DNA of 64,000 nucleotides from an uncultured Candidatus Melainabacteria bacterium (GTDB lineage: Bacteria; Cyanobacteriota; Vampirovibrionia; Gastranaerophilales; Gastranaerophilaceae), in the NCBI GenBank assembly GCA_934693235.1, contig CAKUUY010000005.1:1-64000 (forward strand), read 5' to 3'. The notes below the pieces were generated by a model that was not told the origin of the DNA, did not search any database, and saw only the letters and a list, made by a program, of their open reading frames with translations. The position numbers were made by a program, and so were the translations under genes. Of this stretch, positions 33,003-41,572 are shown in pieces (positions within the stretch are counted from its first letter, which is position 1; each line of letters begins with the position of its first letter).

Positions 33003-35069
33003 TTATTCTGCGCAACCGCAATTCAAGCATACGTTCAAATCGCCCATAAACACCTCATCTTTACCTAAAGCATTTGGAATGATTGAAAAAGTGTTTGAAA
33101 TTCCGTCTTGTGCATCGTTAAATGGAAGTTTTGCAACTGAAGCAAGTGATGCTGCAGCTCCGTTAGAATCTCTTCCATGCATTGGGTTAGCCCCAGGAGC
33201 AAGAGGAATTCCTGCTTTTCTTCCGTCAGGAGTATTACCTGTTTTCTTTCCGTAAACAACGTTAGATGTGATTGTTAAAATTGACATTGTTGGGATTGAA
33301 TTTCTGTATGTGTAATGTTTTCTTATTTTTGACATGAAGTTGCGAACTAAGTCGACTGCGATTTGGTCTACTCTGTCATCGTTGTTGCCGTATTTTGGAT
33401 AATCACCTTCGATTTCGTAATCAACCACAACTCCATCTTCGTCACGAATTGCTTTAACTTTTGCGTATTTGATTGCTGAAAGTGAATCTGCGACAACTGA
33501 AAGACCTGCAATTCCGGTAGCAAAGTAACGTTTTACGTCTCTATCATGAAGAGCCATTTGCGCCTTTTCATAACAGTATTTGTCGTGCATGTAGTGAATT
33601 ACGTTTAAAGTATTTACGTACAAGCCGGCAAGCCATTCCATCATATCATTGTATTTGTCCATTACCTCGTCATAATCAAGATATTCAGATGTGATTGGTC
33701 TGTATTTTGGTCCTACTTGTGTTTTTAATCTTTCGTCAATACCACCGTTGATTGCATAAAGTAAACATTTTGCAAGGTTGGCGCGAGCTCCGAAAAATTG
33801 CATTTCTTTGCCCACAACCATTGAAGATACGCAACATGCGATTGCATAATCATCTCCATGAGTTACTCGCATCATATCATCGTTTTCATATTGAATTGAC
33901 GATGTTTTAATTGAGATGTGAGCGCAATATTGTTTGAAATTGTGCGGTAATCTTTTTGACCACAAAACAGTTAAGTTTGGCTCAGGTGCCGTACCTAAAT
34001 TTTCCAGAGTATGCAAGTATCTGAAAGAGTTCTTTGTTACGAGAGTCCTTCCATCAATACCCATACCTCCGATTGATTCTGTAACCCAAGTCGGGTCGCC
34101 GGAGAATAATTCGTTGTATTCCGGAGTTCTTGCAAATTTTACCAATCTCAATTTCATAATGAAATGATCGATTAATTCCTGAGCTTGGGCTTCTGTAAGA
34201 GTTCCGTTTTTCAAATCTCTTTCAATGTAGATATCTAAGAAAGTTGAAGTTCTTCCAATACTCATTGCTGCACCGTTTTGTTCTTTTACAGCAGATAAGT
34301 AACCAAAATATAGCCATTGAACAGCTTCTTTTGCATTTTTAGCCGGTTGAGAAATATCAAATCCGTAGATTTTTCCCAATTCAATCATTTCTTTTAGGGC
34401 TTTAATTTGGTCTGCAATTTCTTCTCTTAGCTGAATTCTGTCAGGTGTCATTTCCCCCTCAAGAGATTTGAATTGTTCCTGCTTGTCTTCGATTAATCTA
34501 TTAATTCCATATAAAGCAACACGTCTGTAATCGCCAATAATTCTGCCTCTGCCGTAAGCGTCAGGTAAACCTGTGATGATTGCGGAGTGTCTTGCAGCTT
34601 TCATTTCAGGTGTATAAACATCAAAAACACCTTGGTTATGTGTTTTTCGGTATTTCGTGAATATTTCAGAAACTTCCGGATCAACTTCGTATCCATATGA
34701 TTTACAAGATGTTTCCGCCATTCTAATTCCACCAAACGGTTGCATAGAACGTTTTAGTGGTGCATCAGTTTGCAATCCGACAATAGTTTCAAGATTTTTG
34801 TCAATATAGCCTGCTCCATGGGAAGTTATAGTTGATACAATTTTTGTATCCATGTCAAGAACTCCGCCGTTATCTCGTTCTTTTTTTAACAGATCACAAC
34901 ATTCTTGCCACAATTTTTTAGTCGCTTCTGTCGGTTCTGCCAAAAATTTTGAATCGCCATCATAAGGTGTGTAGTTTTTTTGAATAAAGTCTCTAACATT
35001 AATTTCCTGTTGCCATTTTCCGCCAACAAAATCCGTATTTGGAGACGTTTTGTTTAGTGTCAACTCCAT
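33003..35069 (-). CDS. pflB: Pyruvate formate-lyase large subunit, glycyl-radical domain missing
   Basis: Converts pyruvate and CoA to acetyl-CoA and formate, the main fermentative carbon step. The catalytic Cys412-Cys413 (YAIACCVSSM) and the barrel motifs GLPDAYGRGRIIGDYRR and FGGIRMAET are intact. The chain ends at 688 aa, just after the family segment FSIIPNALGKDEVF, with a novel tail DLNVCLNCGCAE. The RVSGYAV radical domain that normally follows is encoded by the separate gene downstream. The start follows AGGAGGG. Normal length is about 740-760 aa. Confidence 0.93.
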   Translation of the reverse strand: MELTLNKTSPNTDFVGGKWQQEINVRDFIQKNYTPYDGDSKFLAEPTEATKKLWQECCDLLKKERDNGGVLDMDTKIVSTITSHGAGYIDKNLETIVGLQTDAPLKRSMQPFGGIRMAETSCKSYGYEVDPEVSEIFTKYRKTHNQGVFDVYTPEMKAARHSAIITGLPDAYGRGRIIGDYRRVALYGINRLIEDKQEQFKSLEGEMTPDRIQLREEIADQIKALKEMIELGKIYGFDISQPAKNAKEAVQWLYFGYLSAVKEQNGAAMSIGRTSTFLDIYIERDLKNGTLTEAQAQELIDHFIMKLRLVKFARTPEYNELFSGDPTWVTESIGGMGIDGRTLVTKNSFRYLHTLENLGTAPEPNLTVLWSKRLPHNFKQYCAHISIKTSSIQYENDDMMRVTHGDDYAIACCVSSMVVGKEMQFFGARANLAKCLLYAINGGIDERLKTQVGPKYRPITSEYLDYDEVMDKYNDMMEWLAGLYVNTLNVIHYMHDKYCYEKAQMALHDRDVKRYFATGIAGLSVVADSLSAIKYAKVKAIRDEDGVVVDYEIEGDYPKYGNNDDRVDQIAVDLVRNFMSKIRKHYTYRNSIPTMSILTITSNVVYGKKTGNTPDGRKAGIPLAPGANPMHGRDSNGAAASLASVAKLPFNDAQDGISNTFSIIPNALGKDEVFMGDLNVCLNCGCAE

Positions 35070-35180
35070 TTATATCCCTCCTTTAAATAAGTACCAAACA
35101 CTATATTTATATAATATACTACACAATTAATAAAAAAGTCCATACATGTAAAGAAATTTTTTTGTAGACAAGTTAAAAAT

Positions 35181-35209
35181 TTGACATGTTTTGAATATTT
35201 TTCTAACAT
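35181..35209 (+). promoter_or_regulatory. ilvE: Sigma-70 promoter of ilvE
   Basis: TTGACA at 35181-35186, 17-base spacer, TAACAT at 35204-35209. This divergent region also holds the pflB promoter on the other strand. Confidence 0.7.
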
Positions 35210-35235
35210 AAAAGAAAAAGAAAGTGTGGTTATTA

Positions 35236-36261
35236 ATGGAAAAGAAAAACATTGATTGGGCTAATTTAGGTTTTGGATATTACAAAACAGATAAAAGATA
35301 TGTTTCAAATTACAAAGATGGTAAGTGGGATGATGGTTGTATTACAGAAGATGCTACTGTTGCAATCAGCGAGTGCGCGGGTGTAATCCATTACTGTCAA
35401 ACATGTTTTGAGGGAATGAAAGCTTATACTACAGAAGATGGACATGTAGTTGTATTCAGACCTGATATGAATGCAAAAAGAATGGTTGATACTGCAAAAC
35501 GCTTGGAAATCCCGCCTTTTCCAGAAGATAGATTTGTAGATGCAGTTGAAAAAGTTGTTAAAGCTAATTTGGAATTTGTTCCTCCGTTTGGCACCGGTGC
35601 TGCATTATATATTCGCCCTGTTTTATTTGCAACCGGACCTGTAATGGGTGTTAAGCCAGCTACAGAATATCAATTTAGAATTTTTGTTTCTCCTGTAGGA
35701 CCTTATTTTAAAAACGGAAATTCAGGATCGATCGTGCTGAAAGTTAGTGATTTTGATCGTTCTGCTCCTCATGGAACAGGGCATATTAAAGCTGGCTTAA
35801 ACTATGCAATGAGTTTGTATTCGATTGTAAAAGCTCACGAAGAGGGATTTAGCGAAAACATGTACTTAGATCCTCAAACTCGTACAAAAGTAGAAGAAAC
35901 TGGTGGTGCAAACTTCTTCTTTGTAACCAAGGATAACAAAGTTGTTACTCCAAAATCTCCAAGTATTTTACCGTCAATAACAAGACGTTCTTTGATGGCT
36001 TTAGCTAAAAATTTAGGTTTTGAAACAGAAGAAAGAGAAGTATATTTGTCAGAAATCGGTGATTTTGTAGAATGTGGTTTATGTGGAACAGCTGCTGTAA
36101 TTTCTCCGGTAGGAAAAGTTAACGATCATGGTAAAGAAATCGTGTTTGTAAACTCTCAAAACGGTATGGGACCGGTTTCTAAAAAACTATATGATACATT
36201 GACAGGAATTCAGTTCGGGAAGATTAAAGGTCCGGATGGTTGGGTTAAAACAATTGTATAG
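35236..36261 (+). CDS. ilvE: Branched-chain amino acid aminotransferase
   Basis: PLP-dependent class IV aminotransferase of 341 aa from ATG 35236; a GTG 12 bases upstream is possible. Family marks are YCQTCFEGMKAY, VFRPDMNAKRM, the PLP-lysine region GTGHIKAGLNYAMSL (Lys in HIKAG), YLDPQTRTKVEETGGANFFFV (with Glu) and the C-terminal ECGLCGTAAVISPVGKV. The length and these blocks fit the larger BCAT type. Its role is the last step of Val/Leu/Ile synthesis. A terminator follows. Confidence 0.95.
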   Translation: MEKKNIDWANLGFGYYKTDKRYVSNYKDGKWDDGCITEDATVAISECAGVIHYCQTCFEGMKAYTTEDGHVVVFRPDMNAKRMVDTAKRLEIPPFPEDRFVDAVEKVVKANLEFVPPFGTGAALYIRPVLFATGPVMGVKPATEYQFRIFVSPVGPYFKNGNSGSIVLKVSDFDRSAPHGTGHIKAGLNYAMSLYSIVKAHEEGFSENMYLDPQTRTKVEETGGANFFFVTKDNKVVTPKSPSILPSITRRSLMALAKNLGFETEEREVYLSEIGDFVECGLCGTAAVISPVGKVNDHGKEIVFVNSQNGMGPVSKKLYDTLTGIQFGKIKGPDGWVKTIV

Positions 36262-36273
36262 TTGAAAAATTTT

Positions 36274-36304
36274 AAAGGTCGGATTTTTTACAAGTCCGAC
36301 CTTT
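36274..36304. terminator. ilvE: Terminator after ilvE
   Basis: A 10-bp stem AAAGGTCGGA / TCCGACCTTT with a T-rich loop. The following tract is short in T. Confidence 0.7.
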
Positions 36305-36358
36305 GTTTATTAAAGAAAATACGCAAAAAATATTTTTACGTGTTTTAGTGTATACGTT

Positions 36359-37063
36359 ATGAATGTAAAACCAGTTAGTATAAATACAATTAATAGAAAA
36401 TTTGAAAGTTTTGCAAAACAATCGTTGCAAAATCCTCAAAATGTAAATCCTCATTATTTCAATTCTCAATTTGGCTCATTTAAAAATCAGTATATGAAAT
36501 TTAGAAAATTAGATTTGTTTACTGACAAAATGTTGGATTTTGCCGGATTGTTGCAAACAAAAGGACTCAGGGATCTTGCCGGAATTGTGTATAGTGGATT
36601 GTCTAAGTTACCTATTCCTCCTAAAAAACGTATTGCAATGTTAGAACGTGCTATAGAAAATGCAGATGCTCAGGGTGATAAATTTCATGTTTTGGGTAGA
36701 ATTGTGGATTTGAAATCATTATATAAATCGGAGGGCATGCCTAAAGAATATTTGAAAAATTTGTTGAGGGAAGAAAAATGTTTAAAAAATATTGTGACTG
36801 ATTTTGAGGAAGCTAAAAATGGATTTAAGACAATCGAAAGAGCTCCAATGAAAGAACAGGTTTATCGTTTCCATTTAGCTCAAGTCCGTATAGATATTGC
36901 AAAGGCTTGCATGCGCCAAAACCCAAAACAAGCATTGGCAAAAATAAAAGATGCAAAACGATTTTTTGATGCTAATGGATATTCGGATGACGCCCAATTT
37001 GCTCAAATTTTGATAGATAAAATATCATCAAGAAAAGCAAGACACACAAAAAGTCTGTACTAA
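36359..37063 (+). CDS. Helical repeat hypothetical protein
   Basis: A 234-residue Lys-rich protein without signal peptide. It appears all-alpha, with a possible tetratricopeptide-like array in the second half (AMLERAIENADAQGD, LGRIVDLKSLYKSEG, HLAQVRIDIAKACMRQNP, AKIKDAKRFFDANG). The short N-terminus (MNVKPVSINTINRKFES) is of the lineage type also seen in neighbouring small proteins. There is no clear ribosome-binding site. The function is unknown. Confidence 0.65.
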   Translation: MNVKPVSINTINRKFESFAKQSLQNPQNVNPHYFNSQFGSFKNQYMKFRKLDLFTDKMLDFAGLLQTKGLRDLAGIVYSGLSKLPIPPKKRIAMLERAIENADAQGDKFHVLGRIVDLKSLYKSEGMPKEYLKNLLREEKCLKNIVTDFEEAKNGFKTIERAPMKEQVYRFHLAQVRIDIAKACMRQNPKQALAKIKDAKRFFDANGYSDDAQFAQILIDKISSRKARHTKSLY

Positions 37064-37222
37064 AAATGAAATTGTATTAAAAACAAATATAACTATAATA
37101 AAAGTCCGTTAATCAAACTGGTTAAGTACAATTGATTTAAATCATTCAGAAAACGATTTCTAAGTTCCGACTAAAAAACGGATATCATAGTCTAGAGAGC
37201 AAAAGGCTTTGTTCTAGTAATC

Positions 37223-37331
37223 TTGACAGAAACATAAAACAAGTGTTATAATTGTAGTATAAAATTAAATAGATAAAAAAGAGTAAGGTAAGATGATTTT
37301 TAGGATAAAAATTTCTGCCTTACTCTTTTTT
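37223..37331 (+). ncRNA. Promoter and short transcript ending in a terminator
   Basis: TTGACA (37223-37228), 18-base spacer, TATAAT (37247-37252) give a start near 37259. About 20 bases later an intrinsic terminator begins: GAGTAAGG (37281-37288) pairs with CCTTACTC (37318-37325), extended by A/T pairs and followed by seven T. The product would be about 72 nt, either a small RNA or an attenuated leader of the M23 gene at 37352. The hairpin loop is about 29 bases and could hold other structure. Confidence 0.5.
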
Positions 37332-37351
37332 TACAGAAAGGAAAAATATAA

Positions 37352-38293
37352 ATGGCAAATCTAAAAAACAAAATTTTACAGGCATTACGCATCGAAAAGA
37401 ACATGGAAGAAACTTTTAACAATTTATTCACAAGTCAGGAAAATCTACTAAAAAATCATTCTAATCCTGTTTTTAGTAATAAAGATAAAAATAAAATTCT
37501 TAAACAATATACAAATTTACAAAATCTTGGCAAGTCTTTGTATCGATATAATGCTTTAAAAGAAAATAATTTTGATACAGAGGGTGAAAAAACAGATATT
37601 GAAAATACAGTATTAAAAGGCGGTATAAGTTATTATAAATATGTATGGCATTCAGAAAACGGAGAACATACTTGTGATGTTTGTAAATCATTAGACGGGA
37701 AAGTTTTTGATTTTTATGATGAACTACCAAAGCGTCCTCACCCGAATTGTAAATGTACAGTGGAGATTCTTGATGAAGATGAGATTGAAGTAGAAGATAA
37801 TGAAGATACAGATGAAGCCCAATCTCGAAAAACAGCTCCTCAACCTGCACCAAAATCACCACAGCAATCACCGACTTCACAAAAACAAGAATGGATAAAA
37901 CCTTGTAATGGTCCAATTACAAGTGGCTATGGAAAAAGAGTTTCACCTGTTCCGGGTGCTAGTACCTATCATAATGGTTGGGACATTGGTGTTCCTATTG
38001 GTACTCCTGTTAATACAATAGCTGACGGGAAAGTAATTGCTGTTGGCCCAGCTACGGGATATGGGAAATGGGTTGTAGTTGACCATGGCATAATAAATGG
38101 AACAAGAGTAACAAGTGAATATGGGCATCTTTCATCGTGGAATGTATCATATGGACAAACTGTTAAGCAAGGACAAGTTATTGCGAAATCCGGCAATACT
38201 GGTTATTCATCAGGACCTCATTTACACATAACAATAAGAGAGGGGACATTTCCAGGAAAGGCTCAAGACCCTGGCAGATATATCAGATTTTAA
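37352..38293 (+). CDS. Phage MuF-like domain fused to M23 (LytM) peptidase
   Basis: A 313-residue protein. The middle (about 90-140) carries the motif HTCDVCKSLDGKVF ... RPHPNCKCTVE, the Cys/His pattern of phage minor head (MuF/SPP1 gp7) proteins. After a Pro/Gln linker (about 150-180) there is a complete M23 metallopeptidase domain: ITSGYGKRV, HNGWDIGVP (zinc His and Asp), YGHLSSW and GPHLHITIR (HxH). Such domains cut peptidoglycan cross-links. There is no signal peptide, so export would need another route. No other phage genes are nearby. AGAAAGG precedes the ATG. Confidence 0.8.
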   Translation: MANLKNKILQALRIEKNMEETFNNLFTSQENLLKNHSNPVFSNKDKNKILKQYTNLQNLGKSLYRYNALKENNFDTEGEKTDIENTVLKGGISYYKYVWHSENGEHTCDVCKSLDGKVFDFYDELPKRPHPNCKCTVEILDEDEIEVEDNEDTDEAQSRKTAPQPAPKSPQQSPTSQKQEWIKPCNGPITSGYGKRVSPVPGASTYHNGWDIGVPIGTPVNTIADGKVIAVGPATGYGKWVVVDHGIINGTRVTSEYGHLSSWNVSYGQTVKQGQVIAKSGNTGYSSGPHLHITIREGTFPGKAQDPGRYIRF

Positions 38294-38794
38294 TTATGGT
38301 CGATATTTTTCAACTTGTTTGATGTGTTTTTTCACAGCTTTAATTTGCTTACTCTCGTAAAGAATAATTTTTGTTAATTTACTTTCGTTAATATTGTTAT
38401 CTTTCATGTATGGATAAAGATATTCGTACATAGGATTTGGAGTATCGGTGCCAACTGGATCATATTTTAGTCCTAAATACTTTTCTTGCGTGACTTTTAT
38501 TAAATGTGCATATAAATCTAAGTCTGCTGCTGGTATACAAACTTCCGATATGAGTGTTAATTTAATATAATCATCAATATTAAAACCGTTTTGAATAATT
38601 TTATCATGCAAGTTTTTAGATTCAAAAACTAAATTATCAATTTTTTTAATAATTTGATCATACTCACTATCAATTATATGTTCTATTTCTGTTTTATATT
38701 GCTTACTCATATTTAAAGGTATAGGTTTATATTCCGCAAATGCAGGAATACAAACAGTTAATAAGAGCAATAAAGTAATAAATAATTTTTTCAC
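38294..38794 (-). CDS. Secreted hypothetical protein
   Basis: A 166-residue protein with a clear signal peptide (KKLFITLLLLLTVCIPAFA, cleavage after AFA). The mature part is helical and charged with no recognised domain. It includes the segment KTEIEHIIDSEYDQIIKKI and a C-terminal KQIKAVKKHIKQVEKY. It has a weak AAAGGAG ribosome-binding site. It converges with the M23 gene with no gap. It may be an effector or immunity-type partner, but nothing in the sequence shows this. Confidence 0.65.
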   Translation of the reverse strand: MKKLFITLLLLLTVCIPAFAEYKPIPLNMSKQYKTEIEHIIDSEYDQIIKKIDNLVFESKNLHDKIIQNGFNIDDYIKLTLISEVCIPAADLDLYAHLIKVTQEKYLGLKYDPVGTDTPNPMYEYLYPYMKDNNINESKLTKIILYESKQIKAVKKHIKQVEKYRP

Positions 38795-38960
38795 AAAACT
38801 CCTTTAAATTAATTTTAATCTGTAATATATTTTTTGCAATATATTGTAAATGCTACCAAATCTGCACTATCAAAATTTCAAAAAAGAATTTTGAAGAAAT
38901 TTTTATAAAAATCAGCAAAAATTCAGGCTTAAAAATTCTCTGTTAAAAATTACATGCTGA

Positions 38961-38986
38961 AAAACCGCCCTATTAAGGCGGTTTTT
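38961..38986 (-). terminator. Terminator of tRNA-Ser
   Basis: Stem AACCGCC/GGCGGTT with T tracts on both strands. It lies 44 bases after the 3' end of tRNA-Ser in the sense of that gene. The rest of 38795-39030 is AT-rich with nothing else seen. Confidence 0.75.
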
Positions 38987-39029
38987 GTAAATTCTATCTT
39001 CACTTATTCTCTAAGTTTCGACCAAAAAA

Positions 39030-39118
39030 CGGAGTAATAGGGATTTGAACCCTAGATGCAGATTGCTCCACATAACACCTTAGCAGGGTGCCGCCTTCAG
39101 CCACTCGGCCATTACTCC
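39030..39118 (-). tRNA. tRNA-Ser (GCT)
   Basis: On the minus strand the acceptor arms are GGAGTAA and TTACTCC with discriminator G. It has a long class II variable arm and anticodon loop CTGCTAA with anticodon GCT. The T arm contains GTTCAAAT. CCA is not encoded. Confidence 0.94.
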
Positions 39119-39290
39119 ATTCTTATTTAGTTTTCGCAATTAAATACAAATCGCGACATGTGCATATTTCAATAATATCATAAATATTTTTTTTGGCAAA
39201 CTTCTTTGCATCATTTTTTCGATATTTACAAACTATAAAAAATATGATAGAATCAATTGGTTTTATAAATAGATTACAGGAGCATTATTA

Positions 39291-39809
39291 GTGGCGAATT
39301 TATTCAAATGTTTGATTGTTTTAATTATTATTACTGTTATAGTTTTGAATATCAATTCAACCAAATCTAACAAGCTAAAATCGCCATCTAAAAACTTAGC
39401 ATCAATTAGTTTGGACAATATAAATCATTCTATTAAGCCATTACCGGACGAAGTAGTTAGTTTTTTAAAAACCTCTTCTGATTATAGAGATATATACAAT
39501 GATAAAAAAGTAGTTATTTATTTTACCGGGGCAGATTGTCCTTATGGAAAAGTTTTTGAAAAATCAATAAAAGAATATAGAAAGAATGCTTCTTCAAACG
39601 AATACTACGAGTTTCAGGCGAAATCTGCTTCCGGAATTCACTGGTACAAATCAAATCAAGAAGCACAAGTCGCTTTGCAATTTTCAAATTTATGTCACGA
39701 ATTTTGTGTTGTAAACCCTATTAAGAAAGAAATATTCTCAATTGATGGTGTAGGTACAGAAGAAGCTCAGAAAATTGGGACAATTTTAGAGCAACTAAAA
39801 AATTGGTGA
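39291..39809 (+). CDS. Membrane-anchored thioredoxin-fold-like protein
   Basis: A 172-residue protein with an N-terminal membrane segment (LIVLIIITVIVLNI). The GTG start follows ACAGGAG. The region KVVIYFTGADCPYGKVF resembles a thioredoxin-type strand plus active-site loop, with CPYG in place of CPYC, so the resolving Cys is missing there. Later cysteines in NLCHEFCVVNP could substitute. The C-terminal FSIDGVGTEEAQKIGTIL also fits such a fold. A role in redox or envelope folding is only a suggestion. Confidence 0.55.
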   Translation: MANLFKCLIVLIIITVIVLNINSTKSNKLKSPSKNLASISLDNINHSIKPLPDEVVSFLKTSSDYRDIYNDKKVVIYFTGADCPYGKVFEKSIKEYRKNASSNEYYEFQAKSASGIHWYKSNQEAQVALQFSNLCHEFCVVNPIKKEIFSIDGVGTEEAQKIGTILEQLKNW

Positions 39810-39876
39810 TTTTAAAATTATTCTTGACCATTACAGATCATTAGAGTACAATACATAGTACTGAGAGGATTAAATT

Positions 39877-40392
39877 ATGATTGAAATGAAAGTTATGGGG
39901 ATTGCCCTTGATACTAGAACCGGTTCCCCAATTGTAGTTTTACACGATAAAGAAAATAGAAAAGCTTTGCCGATTTGGATTGGTTCTGCGGAAGCCAGTG
40001 CAATTATTAGAAAAATTGAAAATCTTTCTGTTGCGCGTCCGATGACACATGATTTGATTATAAGTATCATTGAAAAAACAGGCTATAAGCTTGATAAGGT
40101 TGAGATTAATGATGTAGAAAAAGATACTTATTATGCAACTTTATTCTTAACAAATGATGAAGGAAATACCCTAGAAATTGATTCTCGCCCGTCTGATGCA
40201 ATTGCTGTTGCAATAAGAGTTGATGCCCCAATTTTTGTTACTGCTAATGTAATTTCAAATGGTTCTGTTTCAACTGATTCAGCAAAAGATGAAGAAGAAG
40301 CGCAAGAGTTTAAAAAGTTTGTCCAAAGTATTAAACCATCTGATTTTGCAAAATTGATGAAAGATAAAGATCATCACGAAAGCGATCAATAG
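39877..40392 (+). CDS. Bifunctional nuclease family protein (DUF151)
   Basis: A 171-residue protein with the DUF151/BFN domain: VMGIALDTRTGSPIVVLHD, RKALPIWIGSAEASAI, RPMTHDLI and the strongly conserved EIDSRPSDAIAVAIRVDAPIFV. The C-terminal KDEEEAQEFKKFVQSIKPSDF is typical of bacterial members. Plant homologues have nuclease activity; the bacterial role is unclear. The pilin-like gene with a 10-G tract begins 18 bases after its stop, so read-through transcription of that gene is likely. Confidence 0.9.
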   Translation: MIEMKVMGIALDTRTGSPIVVLHDKENRKALPIWIGSAEASAIIRKIENLSVARPMTHDLIISIIEKTGYKLDKVEINDVEKDTYYATLFLTNDEGNTLEIDSRPSDAIAVAIRVDAPIFVTANVISNGSVSTDSAKDEEEAQEFKKFVQSIKPSDFAKLMKDKDHHESDQ

Positions 40393-40410
40393 ATAATTTA
40401 AGGAGATTTT

Positions 40411-41195
40411 ATGAAAAACCTTTGTGAAAAATGTGTCATCGGGGGGGGGGCAATCGCCGCAGGGCGTTTACGTTAGCGGAAGTGCTTATTACCCTTGGTA
40501 TCATTGGCGTAGTTGCTGCGTTGACTCTTCCGGTACTAATTTCAAAATATAAACATAAAGAGTTAGAGACAAGGTTTAAAAAAGCTTATTCTGTACTATC
40601 TCAGGCTACAGTTGATTTGCCTACGGAATATGGGCGCTGTGAAGTTGCAAATGCTTCTGAGATAAATGATTTTGTGTTTAACAAGCTAAAAAAGATTGGG
40701 TTCGGTTCCTTGAAAATGAGTAATATTGGTTATATAAAAGGTTTTAAGACTTATACATTAGAAGATACAGATGCCGTAATTCATCCGAATTGTTTTTCTC
40801 CTTCGGAACAACAAAAGGGATACAATTATATAATTATGCCGGATGGAACAACTTTTTCATTTTGCACTAATAACACAGTAGGTAGTTCTATTAGTGTTGA
40901 TACTAATGGGGTTAATAAAGGTCCTAATGCGTATGGGCATGATTTGTTCTTTTTTCATATCGTTATAGAAGATTGCAAACTAACTCATTGGAATCGTCAG
41001 TGGCGCAGTTGTTACGAGGGCGAAGATGGTTGTGCCGGTGGAGATGGAAAAACTTGGTTTGGCTTTAAGTGGACAAATGGTGCATGTTCTAGGGATTCTA
41101 AAGCAATAGAAAATGGATTTGTTTGCACAAAATATGCTGTTGCAAATTTTTGTCCGGATGATTCTTCTAAAAATTATTGGGAATGTTTACCTTAA
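40411..41195 (+). CDS. Prepilin-like protein 3, poly-G frame apparently OFF
   Basis: The ATG at 40411, eight bases after AAGGAG, opens a frame that crosses a 10-G tract (40441-40450) and stops at TAG 40474. The pilin frame is shifted by one and has only a poorly placed ATG at 40431 without a ribosome-binding site. With 11 G, the ATG 40411 frame would read an 18-residue leader ending RRRA, then FTLAEVLITLGIIGVVAAL. The mature body of about 240 aa has many Cys residues and Trp, including CYEGEDGCAGGDGKTWFGF. The leader is short, unlike pilin-like genes 1 and 2. Confidence 0.75.
40441..40450 (+). repeat. Poly-G tract (10 G), phase-variation candidate
   Basis: Ten G directly after codon 10 from ATG 40411. 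It is followed by CAATC, the same five bases that follow the tracts in pilin-like genes 1 and 2. Adding one G would restore the pilin frame. Confidence 0.7.
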
Positions 41196-41274
41196 TTTGT
41201 TAATTTTGTAACGATTTTTGTAAAATCTGAAAAAGTTCAATTTTTAAGGTTTTATAATAAGTAAGGGCAAAACT

Positions 41275-41484
41275 ATGATTAACGGAATTGATAAAATACA
41301 ACCGAATAATATTTTCAGGGTAAATCCTGTTCAGTTGTTTGATAACAACAATCGACAAAACAGGACTGAAAATAATCCGTTTAATTCCAGTCTTTTTTCT
41401 CAACAAACAAACGGAGCTTATAACTTAAGCCATCCGCGTGTTGCCGGAGGAGCTCAGGCAAACAGTTTGGATTTGTTGGCTTAA
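41275..41484 (+). CDS. Small Asn-rich hypothetical protein
   Basis: A 69-residue, Asn/Gln-rich protein (INGIDKIQPNNIF, LFDNNNRQNRTENN) with C-terminus NSLDLLA. There is no recognised domain. The following small gene at 41573 also ends in a short LA terminus and is also rich in Asn, so the two may be distant paralogues of a lineage-specific small-protein class. It has a weak ribosome-binding site (AGGGCAA). Confidence 0.5.
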   Translation: MINGIDKIQPNNIFRVNPVQLFDNNNRQNRTENNPFNSSLFSQQTNGAYNLSHPRVAGGAQANSLDLLA

Positions 41485-41572
41485 TATTTCTTAAAGATAT
41501 GTATAATTTAAGCAATTTTTTTGAAATAAATTACTTTACGTATATACAGGGAAAATTATGGGGTAATTTATC

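Noticed and set aside
37352..38794. A prophage around the MuF-like/M23 gene
   Set aside because: No integrase, portal, terminase, capsid or tail genes surround it, and tRNA-Ser nearby shows no duplicated attachment sequence that I can see.
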